DNA of 64,000 nt from Antrihabitans spumae. Its GTDB lineage: Bacteria; Actinomycetota; Actinomycetes; Mycobacteriales; Mycobacteriaceae. The stretch covers positions 53,230 through 117,229 of the forward strand of contig NZ_JBIMSN010000154.1 of NCBI RefSeq assembly GCF_043944905.1. Direction: 5' to 3'. This document shows positions 8,698 through 16,557 of the stretch, one piece after another. Position 1 is the stretch's first letter; the number at the start of each line of letters is the position of its first letter. The translations under genes and the position numbers were made by a program. The notes beneath the pieces are model-generated. The model was not told the DNA's origin. It was given only the letters and a program-made list of their open reading frames with translations, and made no database searches.

Positions 8698-9417
8698 ATG
8701 CCCACCGCCGCGACCGCATCTCCGGTCGACCGGACGCGCACCGATCGGACCTGTACCGCTTTGGCGGACTCGTGTCACCGGTTGCGCCGCCTCTATCCCG
8801 ACTACCCACGTGTGTACGCGGTCGCCGCCGTCGCCGACGAGGGTAAACGGCGCTGGTGGAGCTTGCGGGACGGGGTCGAGTCCGGACGCGTCGAGCAGAT
8901 GTATGCCCGCGCCCGCGGAGAAATGAGCAGTGCCGATTCGGCCGCGGAGGTCGTTGCAACGTCGTTCATCCACGCTGTCGTAGGCCGGGTCGCCGCGTCG
9001 ATCATCCTCGACGGTCGCGCGTGGGATCCCGGCATCGAGAACCTGTGGATTCACTCCGACAACGACGGCGGAATGGATTGGGCCGGCGTGGTCGACACGA
9101 CTGTGCGTGCGCTGCCAGGCGATCCATGCGCCGCCGAAAAGGACGTGGTTGTGCTGCCGTGCGAGCAGTCGCTCGGCGTGTGGACCGCACATCGTTGTGT
9201 CACATCGCTCGACGCCGTCTACGAAAAGCTCTCCGAATGCACCGAACTCGGCTACCTCCGCTACTGGAGCATCGTGGGCGAAACGATCATCGGCGCCGCG
9301 ACCTACGTGCCGATTCTTGCCGAGGCAAGTGAAAGCGACGCGCTTCGACGCGGTCAGGGTCTGCTCGACGCGTTCACCACGATCGGTCGACCGGTCCGCA
9401 GGCAAAGGGTTGCATAG
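8698..9417 (+). CDS. FhuF-like siderophore-iron reductase family protein lacking the C-terminal Cys cluster
   Basis: 239 residues starting at an ATG behind a strong GAGGAGG site. The sequence resembles the FhuF/ferric-iron-reductase-like group (SSADSAAEVVATSFIHAVVGRVAASIILDGR-type core, written here only in outline). E. coli FhuF binds a [2Fe-2S] cluster through a C-terminal CC-x10-C-x2-C cluster. This protein ends in PVRRQRVA with no cysteine in its last 60 or so residues; the cysteines it has are scattered (DPCAAE, LPCEQS, HRCVT, SECTE). It may therefore bind siderophore without carrying the cluster, or use other cysteines. It is divergent from the importer and under the same iron box. Confidence 0.7.
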   Translation: MPTAATASPVDRTRTDRTCTALADSCHRLRRLYPDYPRVYAVAAVADEGKRRWWSLRDGVESGRVEQMYARARGEMSSADSAAEVVATSFIHAVVGRVAASIILDGRAWDPGIENLWIHSDNDGGMDWAGVVDTTVRALPGDPCAAEKDVVVLPCEQSLGVWTAHRCVTSLDAVYEKLSECTELGYLRYWSIVGETIIGAATYVPILAEASESDALRRGQGLLDAFTTIGRPVRRQRVA

Positions 9418-9439
9418 TTAGGCAAGGCTTGCCTATAGT
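9410..9439 (+). promoter_or_regulatory. Sigma-70-type promoter with IdeR box in the spacer
   Basis: Candidate -35 TTGCAT (9410-9415) and -10 TATAGT (9434-9439) are 18 bp apart. The spacer and -10 region are occupied by the 19-mer TTAGGCAAGGCTTGCCTAT (9418-9436), whose inner 17 bases form a perfect dyad and which matches the IdeR consensus at 14 of 19 positions. Transcription would begin near 9445. IdeR binding here would block RNA polymerase directly, making this a strong iron-off switch. It begins inside the end of the FhuF-like gene. Confidence 0.7.
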
Positions 9440-9444
9440 CATCA

Positions 9445-9549
9445 GCGGGACGCAATCGGACCGCGCCGGTGTCCAGAGGGCTGCTGAGACCCCCGGTCCT
9501 TCCCGCGACGGGCTTCTCGCCGAAAGGCGAGGAGCCCGTCGCTTTGTTG
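9445..9549 (+). ncRNA. Candidate iron-responsive small RNA (MrsI-like by position)
   Basis: No credible reading frame lies between the iron-controlled promoter and the terminator, but the RNA folds well. GCGGGA (9445-9450) pairs with TCCCGC (9501-9506). Nested inside, GGACCG (9458-9463) pairs with CGGTCC (9494-9499), and within that GGTGTC (9468-9473) pairs with GAGACC (9486-9491, one mismatch), leaving the apical loop CAGAGGGCTGCT. A strong terminator hairpin follows. In mycobacteria the IdeR-controlled iron-sparing sRNA MrsI (ncRv11846) lies between Rv1846c (blaI) and Rv1847. This element sits directly upstream of the Rv1847-like thioesterase. Homology is inferred from synteny, IdeR control, size and fold; I could not align it to MrsI. 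Confidence 0.65.
9506..9549 (+). terminator. Rho-independent terminator of the candidate sRNA
   Basis: A 16-bp stem CGACGGGCTTCTCGCC / GGCGAGGAGCCCGTCG, with one G-U pair and a GAAA tetraloop (9506-9541), is followed by CTTTGTTGT. The U-tract is weak, as is common in actinobacteria, but the stem is very strong. Confidence 0.75.
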
Positions 9550-9635
9550 TGGCAGCTTTGTCCGGGCAGCCTCATGGCCGGAAAGCGTTGTCGTGTACAT
9601 CTGATTGGGGTAGTCACACGATTCTGGAGGACCTC

Positions 9636-10085
9636 TTGACCGATAGCGCGCAACAAGGCATGAGTGGCATAACACCGGAGAAACTGACGCAGTGGGTCGG
9701 CGGTGGATTCGACGGGGTCATCGGACTTCGCTACACCGCGCTGGAGGGCGATTCCGTGCGCGCGCAATGGACCGTCGGCCCCGCCATGCATCAGCCCGCC
9801 GGACTTGTCCACGGTGGCGTCTACTGCGCGGTCATCGAATCGGTGGCCAGTGTGGCGGCGGGACTGTGGTTCGGCGAACGCGGCAGCGTCGTCGGCGTGA
9901 ACAACAACACCGACTTCCTGCGAGCCGTTCGGTCGGGGACTCTCTATGCCGAAGCGACTCCCATTCATCGCGGCAAGACGCAGCAGATCTGGGTCGTGAC
10001 CATCAAGGACGACGACGACCGACTCTGCGCACGAGGTCAGGTCCGCCTGCAGAACATCAACGGTGAGAAGAAGCTGGGGCAGTAG
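9636..10085 (+). CDS. PaaI-family hotdog thioesterase (Rv1847-like)
   Basis: A TTG start at 9636, five bases after GGAGG, gives 149 residues; an in-frame ATG at 9660 is the alternative. The single hotdog domain has the PaaI/YdiI signature HQPAGLVHGGVYCAVIE with the catalytic carboxylate in the helix, then GVNNNTDFLRAV and GKTQQIWVV. These enzymes hydrolyse acyl-CoA thioesters; the substrate is not evident. It precedes ureA by 66 bp exactly as Rv1847 precedes Rv1848, and its long 5' region houses the candidate iron sRNA. Confidence 0.88.
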   Translation: MTDSAQQGMSGITPEKLTQWVGGGFDGVIGLRYTALEGDSVRAQWTVGPAMHQPAGLVHGGVYCAVIESVASVAAGLWFGERGSVVGVNNNTDFLRAVRSGTLYAEATPIHRGKTQQIWVVTIKDDDDRLCARGQVRLQNINGEKKLGQ

Positions 10086-10151
10086 CGCACTTGCACTGCC
10101 GTAGCTCGTAGACCGTGTCAGAATTGCCCCCACCACGCTGGAGGAGAGGGC

Positions 10152-10454
10152 ATGCGACTGTCGCCGCACGAGCAGGAACGACTGCTGCTGAGCTATGCCG
10201 CAGAGCTGGCCCGACGCCGCCGCGCGCGTGGTCTGACGCTGAATCATCCTGAGGCGGTGGCAATCATCAGCGATCACGTGCTCGAAGGTGCGCGTGACGG
10301 CCGCTCGGTGGCCGAGCTGATGACCTCCGGTCGCGAGGTGCTGACGCGCGCCGACGTGATGGAAGGCGTGCCGGAGATGCTGCACGACGTCCAAGTCGAG
10401 GCGACCTTTCCGGATGGCACCAAACTGGTCACCGTCCATCATCCGATCAGCTGA
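10152..10454 (+). CDS. ureA: Urease subunit gamma
   Basis: 100 residues, full length, starting MRLSPHEQERLLLSYAAELA with the family motifs LNHPEAVAIISDHVLEGARDG and the C-terminal FPDGTKLVTVHHPI. It is a structural subunit of the (UreABC)3 urease that hydrolyses urea to ammonia and carbamate in the cytosol. GGAGGAGAG precedes the ATG. It is first of a tight operon ureABCFGD; no ureE is present, as in mycobacteria. Confidence 0.98.
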   Translation: MRLSPHEQERLLLSYAAELARRRRARGLTLNHPEAVAIISDHVLEGARDGRSVAELMTSGREVLTRADVMEGVPEMLHDVQVEATFPDGTKLVTVHHPIS

Positions 10455-10465
10455 GGGCCGACGAC

Positions 10466-10798
10466 ATGATTCCAGGCGAATACTTTTGTGCCGAAGGCGT
10501 TATCGAGATCAACGAGGGTGCCGACCGGGTGACGATCGAGGTGGTGAACACCGGGGACCGCCCAGTGCAGATCGGTAGTCACGTGCATTTCCCGCAGGCG
10601 AATGCCGCGCTGGACTTCGATCGCGCGGCCGCGCACGGTCGCAGACTCGATATCCCTGCAGGGACCGCTGTTCGGTTCGAACCCGGTCTCGGGCAGTCGG
10701 TTTCGCTCGTTCCCCTCGGTGGAACGCGTGAGGTCCACGGTCTGTCGTTGACGCCACCAGGAAAGCTCGACTCGACGGTCGGAGACGTGAAGCCATGA
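10466..10798 (+). CDS. ureB: Urease subunit beta
   Basis: 110 residues beginning MIPGEYFCAEGVIEINEG, with the conserved NTGDRPVQIGSHVHFPQAN and DIPAGTAVRFEPG segments of urease beta. It stays separate from gamma and alpha (no fusion), which is the usual actinobacterial form. Its stop overlaps the ureC ATG by four bases. Confidence 0.98.
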   Translation: MIPGEYFCAEGVIEINEGADRVTIEVVNTGDRPVQIGSHVHFPQANAALDFDRAAAHGRRLDIPAGTAVRFEPGLGQSVSLVPLGGTREVHGLSLTPPGKLDSTVGDVKP

Positions 10799-12516
10799 CG
10801 AGCCTGCCGAGAACTCGCTACGCGCAACTGTTCGGACCGACGACCGGTGACCGAATCAGGTTGGCAGACACCGACCTTCTGATCGAGATCACCGAGGACC
10901 GTTCCGGTGGACCCGGGCTCGCCGGTGAAGAGGCGGTGTTCGGCGGCGGCAAGGTGCTTCGCGAATCGATGGGTCAGTCTCGTGCGACGCGCGCAGACGG
11001 TGCACCCGACACCGTCATCACCGGTGTCGTCGTCGTGGACCACTGGGGAATCATCAAGGCGGACGTTGGTATTCGCGACGGGCGGATCGTCGCGCTCGGC
11101 AAAGCGGGCAACCCCGACACGATGAGCGGGGTCCATCCGGACCTCGTTGTCGGTCCGTCGACGGAGATCATCGCAGGCAACGGCCGCATCCTGACTGCAG
11201 GCGCCATCGATTGCCACGTGCACTTCATCTGTCCGCAGATCATGGACGAGGCACTCGGTGCAGGCATCACGACTCTGATGGGTGGCGGCACCGGACCTGC
11301 TGAAGGCAGCAAGGCGACCACGGTGACGCCGGGAGCCTGGCACCTCGCGCGGATGTTCGAAGCGACCGACGGCTGGCCGATGAACATCCTGCTGCTCGGC
11401 AAGGGCAACACCGTCAGTGCCGGCTCGATGTGGGAGCAACTACGTGCGGGCGCTTCGGGTTTCAAGCTGCACGAGGATTGGGGCTCGACGCCCGCCGCGA
11501 TCGATGCGTGCCTGACCGTTGCCGAGGCAGCAGGTGTTCAGGCCGCACTGCACTCGGATACGTTGAACGAGGCCGGTTTCGTCGAGGACACTCTCGCTGC
11601 CATCGCGGGCCGAGGCATCCATGCCTATCACACCGAGGGTGCGGGCGGTGGCCACGCTCCCGACATCATCACCGTCGCCTCGTACGCGAATATTCTTCCG
11701 AGCTCGACGAACCCGACCCGGCCCCACACGGTCAACACACTCGACGAGCACCTCGACATGCTGATGGTCTGCCATCACCTGAGCCCGTCTATCCCCGAAG
11801 ATCTTGCATTCGCGGAGAGTCGAATTCGTCCGTCCACCATCGCCGCGGAGGACCTGCTGCACGACCTCGGTGCGATCTCCATGATCGGCAGTGACGCGCA
11901 GGCGATGGGCCGCATCGGCGAGGTTGTCATGCGGACCTGGCAGACCGCACACGTGATGAAGAAGCGCAGAGGGTCGCTGGCGGGGGACACCAACGCCGAC
12001 AACGCACGGGTGCAGCGCTACATCGCGAAGTACACGATCTGTCCGGCGGTGGCTCATGGGATCGAGCACGAGGTCGGGTCGGTCGAGGTCGGCAAACTCG
12101 CCGATCTCGTGCTGTGGGAGCCTGCTTTCTTCGGGGTTCGCCCGCACGTCGTCATCAAGGGTGGTGCGATCGCATGGGCCGCAATGGGTGATGCGAACGC
12201 CTCCATACCGACCCCGCAGCCGGTGCTTCCGCGTCCCATGTTCGGCGCCGCGCCGAAGGTTGCCGCCGCCACCTCCGTGCATTTCGTTTCCGAACAGGCG
12301 ATCGAAGACGGCCTCGCCGACCGGCTTGCCTGCGAACGCAAGCTCGTTGCAGTCGGCAACGTCCGCAAGCGCGGCAAGGCCGATATGCCGAACAACGATG
12401 CGATGCCACGCATCGAAGTCGACCCCGATACGTTCACAGTCCGCATCGACGGTGAGGTTTGGAAAGAGCAGCCGGCGACCGAATTGCCTATGGCACAACG
12501 TTATTTCCTGTTCTGA
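10795..12516 (+). CDS. ureC: Urease subunit alpha (catalytic, di-nickel)
   Basis: 573 residues, full length. Active-site residues are intact: His141 and His143 (DCHVHF), the carbamylated Lys224 (GFKLHEDWG), mobile-flap Cys326-His327-His328 (VCHHLSP) and metal ligand Asp367 (GSDAQAMGR). The protein holds the two nickel ions and hydrolyses urea. It is translationally coupled to ureB, and ureF begins five bases after its stop. Confidence 0.99.
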   Translation: MTSLPRTRYAQLFGPTTGDRIRLADTDLLIEITEDRSGGPGLAGEEAVFGGGKVLRESMGQSRATRADGAPDTVITGVVVVDHWGIIKADVGIRDGRIVALGKAGNPDTMSGVHPDLVVGPSTEIIAGNGRILTAGAIDCHVHFICPQIMDEALGAGITTLMGGGTGPAEGSKATTVTPGAWHLARMFEATDGWPMNILLLGKGNTVSAGSMWEQLRAGASGFKLHEDWGSTPAAIDACLTVAEAAGVQAALHSDTLNEAGFVEDTLAAIAGRGIHAYHTEGAGGGHAPDIITVASYANILPSSTNPTRPHTVNTLDEHLDMLMVCHHLSPSIPEDLAFAESRIRPSTIAAEDLLHDLGAISMIGSDAQAMGRIGEVVMRTWQTAHVMKKRRGSLAGDTNADNARVQRYIAKYTICPAVAHGIEHEVGSVEVGKLADLVLWEPAFFGVRPHVVIKGGAIAWAAMGDANASIPTPQPVLPRPMFGAAPKVAAATSVHFVSEQAIEDGLADRLACERKLVAVGNVRKRGKADMPNNDAMPRIEVDPDTFTVRIDGEVWKEQPATELPMAQRYFLF

Positions 12517-12521
12517 GCCGT

Positions 12522-13151
12522 ATGGGACTTTCAACGCTGTTTGCATTGGCCGATTCGCGGTTGCCGACCGGTGGGCACGTCCACTCCGGTGGTGTGGAAG
12601 AGGCGATCACGTCGGGTCTGGTTCGCGACACCGTCACCCTCGACGCGTTTCTGCGCCGCCGCATCAGGACGGGCGGACTGGTCGCGGCCTCGATCGCTGC
12701 CGCGGTGTGTGACGGCATGGACGTGGTTGTCGCCGATGCCGAGACGGATGCGCGAACCCCGTCGCCTGCAGCACGGCTCGCATCGCGCGCCCAAGGGCGT
12801 GGGATGGTCCGTCTCGCCAAACATTCATGGCCGGAACATGATTGGCCGACGCTCGGCGTGCGACCGCATCAACCCGTCGTCCTCGGCCGGGTCGCTGCGC
12901 TCACCGGAGCTTCGGCAACCGAGACGGCGACCGTCGTCGTCTACACAACGATGACTGGCACAGCGACCGCAGCGCAGCGCCTACTGGCACTGGATCCGAG
13001 CGACGTCGCGACGCTGACCATTCGGCTCGCCGATCTCTGCGACGCGACAGCGCGCGCCGCGACGGCGACGCTGGCGAGTCTGTCCGATCCGCTGCTCGAC
13101 GTACTCGCCCAGCGGCACACCGAACGCGAACGACCACTGTTCGCGTCCTGA
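12522..13151 (+). CDS. ureF: Urease accessory protein UreF
   Basis: The ATG at 12522, just after the ureC stop, gives 209 residues; the open frame extends back into ureC without family similarity. Typical features are LFALADSRLPTGGHVHSGG near the start and the helical body ending in LLDVLAQRHTERERPLFAS. UreF with UreD and UreG forms the complex that delivers nickel and CO2 to apo-urease. Confidence 0.95.
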   Translation: MGLSTLFALADSRLPTGGHVHSGGVEEAITSGLVRDTVTLDAFLRRRIRTGGLVAASIAAAVCDGMDVVVADAETDARTPSPAARLASRAQGRGMVRLAKHSWPEHDWPTLGVRPHQPVVLGRVAALTGASATETATVVVYTTMTGTATAAQRLLALDPSDVATLTIRLADLCDATARAATATLASLSDPLLDVLAQRHTERERPLFAS

Positions 13152-13187
13152 CGAACACGACGAACGACAGTCACGAGGGAGCAGCAC

Positions 13188-13865
13188 ATGCCACCGCATC
13201 TGATCGACGGTGAACCGCACAGTCACGTCCACGACCGGCCCAAGCGAGTTCGGCAACCGGGGGAGCCGCTGCGCATCGGTATCGGGGGTCCGGTCGGATC
13301 CGGCAAGACGGCCCTCGTCGCCGCGCTGTGCCGCCAGCTGCGGGACGAGCTGTCTCTCGCCGTCCTGACCAACGACATCTACACCACCGAGGACGCGGAC
13401 TTCCTGCGCCGCAATGCGGTTCTGCCGGACGAGCGCATCACGGCCGTGCAGACCGGCGGTTGTCCCCACACCGCGATTCGCGACGACATCACTGCGAACC
13501 TCGACGCCATCGACGATCTGATCGAATCGAATCCGCCGCTCGATCTGATCCTCGTCGAATCCGGCGGTGACAACCTGACCGCGACCTTCTCGTCGGGCCT
13601 GATCGACGTCCAGATCTTCGTCGTCGACGTCGCGGGCGGCGACAAGGTGCCGCGTAAGGGTGGACCCGGCGTGACGTTCTCGGATCTGTTGGTGGTCAAC
13701 AAGACCGACCTCGCTCCCATGGTCGGCGCCGACCTCGGGGTGATGGAGCGTGACGCAGTTCGGGTTCGCGAAGGCAGACCGACCGCCCTCATCTCCCTCA
13801 CCGAGGATCCTGCCGCTACGAAGGTGTTGACCTGGGTGCGCGAACAATTGGCGGCCGTTGTATAG
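13188..13865 (+). CDS. ureG: Urease accessory GTPase UreG
   Basis: 225 residues with the P-loop GIGGPVGSGKTALVAALC (about residues 31-48), the metal-binding region around QTGGCPHTAIRDD that includes the CPH motif, and the base-recognition motif NKTDLAP. A short His-containing N-terminus (HLIDGEPHSHVHDR) could bind nickel, possibly compensating for the missing UreE. The stop overlaps the ureD start. Confidence 0.97.
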   Translation: MPPHLIDGEPHSHVHDRPKRVRQPGEPLRIGIGGPVGSGKTALVAALCRQLRDELSLAVLTNDIYTTEDADFLRRNAVLPDERITAVQTGGCPHTAIRDDITANLDAIDDLIESNPPLDLILVESGGDNLTATFSSGLIDVQIFVVDVAGGDKVPRKGGPGVTFSDLLVVNKTDLAPMVGADLGVMERDAVRVREGRPTALISLTEDPAATKVLTWVREQLAAVV

Positions 13866-14529
13866 CGAACTTCTCATCGTCGCCGAGCGCGGCCGGCTGC
13901 CGCAGATCTCGGGCTTCGGTGCGATCACGGCGAGGATCACCGATCCCGAAACAGTGCATCTCATCGGTGCAGCAGCGACGCCACTCGGCGGGGATCGCAT
14001 CGACGTCACGGTCCGCGTGCGCGCGGGTGCCCGCTTGCGGGTTCGCTCGGTCGCGGCAGCGATTGCTCTCCCAGGCTCTTCGCAACTCACATCGACCGCG
14101 CGGTTGACCCTGTACGTCGCCGACGACGCGTTTCTCGATGTCGACCAGGAACCGATGATCATTGCCGGCGGCGCAGATCATCGGGCGAAAACCGTTGTAC
14201 GCCTGGCAGCGTCGGCCACAGTTCGCGTTCGCGAACGGGTCCAGTTGGGCCGAACGGGCGAAACCAACGGTCGCTGGCAGGGTGCGCTCGACGCAGATCT
14301 CGACAACGGACCCCTACTGCGGCACTGCGTCGAACTAGGTGCGACAACCGCGAGCACCGACGTTATCGACGCACCACAAGCAGCCATCGGCGAACTGCGC
14401 TATCCCGATTCTCGGCCCGCCGAACTGTTCGGATTGTCGGCCGCGCGACTGCCTCTCGCGGCGGGCGGCTCGCTATTGACCTGGCTGGGTGCCCGATTGC
14501 CGGCGGATCTCGCTACCGTGGAACGGTGA
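13858..14529 (+). CDS. ureD: Urease accessory protein UreD/UreH
   Basis: 223 residues from a TTG at 13858 that overlaps the ureG stop; no better start is in frame. The protein is on the short side, as in mycobacteria. It shows the UreD beta-helix features (RAGARLRVRSVAAAIALPG, LGRTGETNGRWQGALD). It is the scaffold on which UreF and UreG assemble on apo-urease. The stop overlaps the GTG of the next regulator gene, so that regulator is co-expressed with urease maturation. Confidence 0.93.
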   Translation: MYSELLIVAERGRLPQISGFGAITARITDPETVHLIGAAATPLGGDRIDVTVRVRAGARLRVRSVAAAIALPGSSQLTSTARLTLYVADDAFLDVDQEPMIIAGGADHRAKTVVRLAASATVRVRERVQLGRTGETNGRWQGALDADLDNGPLLRHCVELGATTASTDVIDAPQAAIGELRYPDSRPAELFGLSAARLPLAAGGSLLTWLGARLPADLATVER

Positions 14530-14957
14530 GCGAGCAAACCCCCGAGGATTCGACCCTGTTCGATCCGGAACACGTGGCGCAGGCCCGTGCGGCGATCGCC
14601 GCCGCCGACGATCTCGGCCTGTGGGTACGTCGATTCGAACTGCTCGGCGACCCGACCCGGCTACGCATTCTGCTCGGCATGCATCGCTCGCCTGGGATCT
14701 GCGTATCGGACCTCGCGGCTGCGCTGTCGATGACCGCGACGGCGGTGTCACAAGCGCTGCGGTTGCTGCGAAACCAAGGGTGGGTCGCGGTCGAGCGGGA
14801 CGGCAAGAAGATGACGTACCGGTTGGACGACGAGATCGTGCATCGATTGCTGCACGACCTCGGCGCCACCCATGCCACGCCTGGCGTTACCGCTCATACT
14901 CACGCGGCGCATACTCACTCGGCTCATACTCACACCGAGCAGTCGCCGCACGACTGA
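14526..14957 (+). CDS. ArsR/SmtB-family regulator with His-rich C-terminal tail, probable nickel/cobalt sensor
   Basis: 143 residues from a GTG in a GTGA overlap with ureD. Residues about 30-110 form the ArsR winged helix (LLGDPTRLRILLGMHRS, VSDLAAALSMTATAVSQALRLL). The last 25 residues carry six HT/HA-type histidines (HTHAAHTHSAHTHTEQ), and an earlier HRLLHDLGATHA could supply alpha5 metal ligands as in NmtR-type sensors. NmtR and KmtR of mycobacteria sense Ni/Co in this family. Translational coupling to the urease operon makes nickel the most likely ligand. No exact operator was identified. Confidence 0.88.
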   Translation: MSEQTPEDSTLFDPEHVAQARAAIAAADDLGLWVRRFELLGDPTRLRILLGMHRSPGICVSDLAAALSMTATAVSQALRLLRNQGWVAVERDGKKMTYRLDDEIVHRLLHDLGATHATPGVTAHTHAAHTHSAHTHTEQSPHD

Positions 14958-16424
14958 TCAGCCTGCTGCTTTGCTTTCGGCCTTTTCCGGCTCGGCTTTG
15001 TTCAGCGCGGCCTTCTCGGCTTGAGCTTTGTCGTAGTCGGCCTTCTCCGGGTCCGCGGTCTGGCCCTGTGCGGCGAGTTCCGCAGCCTGCTTCTGGTTGA
15101 GTTTCTCCATGGCGGTTCGCGCGTAGACCATCTGCCCGGTGATGGCCATCTGGCCCCGGTTGCGACCGAGGAACGTGATGAACCACGCGACGATCGTTGT
15201 GAAGCGGTTCTTGTAGCCGACCAGGTAGAACAGGTGCAGAGCGAGCCAGGAGAGCCAGGCGATGAAGCCTGCCATCTCGAACTTGCCGACCTGGGCAACC
15301 GCGTTGAACCGCGACACCGTTGCCATGCTGCCCTTGTCGAAGTACTTGAACGGCTTCCGTGCAGCTGGATCGTCCTTGCCTTCGAGGCCTGCCTTGATCA
15401 GCTTGGTCGCGTACTTTGCACCCTGGATCGCGCCCTGCGCCATACCGGGTACGCCCTGCACCGACATGAGATCGCCGACGACGAATACGTTCGGATGGCC
15501 CTTGACCGTGAGGTCGGGTTCGACGACGACACGGCCCGCACGGTCGGTCGTCGTGCCGTCGGACTGTTCGGCCAGAAGCTTGCCGAGTGGGCTGGCCTGC
15601 ACGCCTGCCGACCACACCTTGCATGCCGATTCGATCCGACGCTCGTTGCCGTCTTTGTCCTTGACGGTGAGGCCCATGTAGTCGACGTCCGTGACCATGG
15701 CGTTCAGCTGAATTTCGACGCCCATGCTCTCCAGGCGCCCTTGTGCCTTGAGGCCGAGCTTTTCGCCCATCGGCGGCAGCACAGCTGCCGCGGCGTCGAG
15801 CAGAATCACGCGGCAATCGCTCGGATCGATGTTTCTGAACGCGCCGTCGAGCGTGCGGTCGGCAAGTTCGGCGATCTGGCCGGCGAGTTCGACACCGGTC
15901 GGGCCTGCTCCGACGACGACGAAGGTCAGGCGGCGGTCGCGCTCGGCCTGCGACGTCGTGACTTCTGCGGCCTCGAAGGCACCGAGAATGCGACCGCGCA
16001 GCTCGAGGGCGTCGTCGATCGTCTTCATCCCGGGTGCGAAGGTAGCGAAGTGGTCGTTGCCGAAGTACGACTGCTGTGCACCTGCCGCGACGACGAGGCT
16101 GTCGAACGGTGTCACCGTGTTCATATCGATCAACTTGGACGTGACGGTGTTGTTCGTCAGGTCGATGTCGGTGACGTCGCCGAGCAGTACCTCGACGTTC
16201 TTCTGCTTGCGCAGGATCACGCGGGTGTAAGGAGCGATCTCGCCCTCGGACAGAATTCCCGTTGCAACCTGGTACAGCAGTGGCTGGAACAAGTGGTGCG
16301 TCGTCTTCGCGATCAGGGTTACATCGACGTCGGACTTCTTCAGCGCCCTTGCTGCGGTCAAACCGCCGAAGCCCGACCCGATGACAACTACATGATGGCG
16401 TGGCTTAGCAGACTTGATGCCCAT
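14958..16424 (-). CDS. ndh: Type II NADH dehydrogenase (NDH-2)
   Basis: 488 residues from the ATG at 16424, behind GAGGAGCGAGGG; an open frame extends 22 codons further upstream without support. Two Rossmann motifs are visible, VVVIGSGFGGLTAARAL (FAD) and FVVVGAGPTGVELAGQIAEL (NADH). The NDH-2 motifs HHLFQPLLYQVATGIL and FVVGDLMSVQGVPGMAQGAIQGAKYATKL follow, then a C-terminal membrane-associated helix. It transfers electrons from NADH to menaquinone without proton pumping. The long Lys/Glu/Ala tail is typical of actinobacteria. Its stop abuts the stop of the ArsR gene, so the genes converge with no spacer. It equals Rv1854c in position. Confidence 0.97.
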   Translation of the reverse strand: MGIKSAKPRHHVVVIGSGFGGLTAARALKKSDVDVTLIAKTTHHLFQPLLYQVATGILSEGEIAPYTRVILRKQKNVEVLLGDVTDIDLTNNTVTSKLIDMNTVTPFDSLVVAAGAQQSYFGNDHFATFAPGMKTIDDALELRGRILGAFEAAEVTTSQAERDRRLTFVVVGAGPTGVELAGQIAELADRTLDGAFRNIDPSDCRVILLDAAAAVLPPMGEKLGLKAQGRLESMGVEIQLNAMVTDVDYMGLTVKDKDGNERRIESACKVWSAGVQASPLGKLLAEQSDGTTTDRAGRVVVEPDLTVKGHPNVFVVGDLMSVQGVPGMAQGAIQGAKYATKLIKAGLEGKDDPAARKPFKYFDKGSMATVSRFNAVAQVGKFEMAGFIAWLSWLALHLFYLVGYKNRFTTIVAWFITFLGRNRGQMAITGQMVYARTAMEKLNQKQAAELAAQGQTADPEKADYDKAQAEKAALNKAEPEKAESKAAG

Positions 16425-16557
16425 TCCCTCGCTCCTCGAAGATTCGCTCGCGCACAAAACTGGCGGCCGAAACTGGACGCCCCGCAACAAACCGTAGTCG
16501 GCTTCGTCGTGGCCGTCCTGCCAACGTCCAATTCCGGGCGCGAAAGAGGAGGGGATC

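Noticed and set aside
9445..9549. Possible 6C RNA or riboswitch in front of the thioesterase gene
   Set aside because: The C-run is only five long and the two-hairpin 6C layout is absent. The iron-box promoter and terminator fit a free sRNA better.
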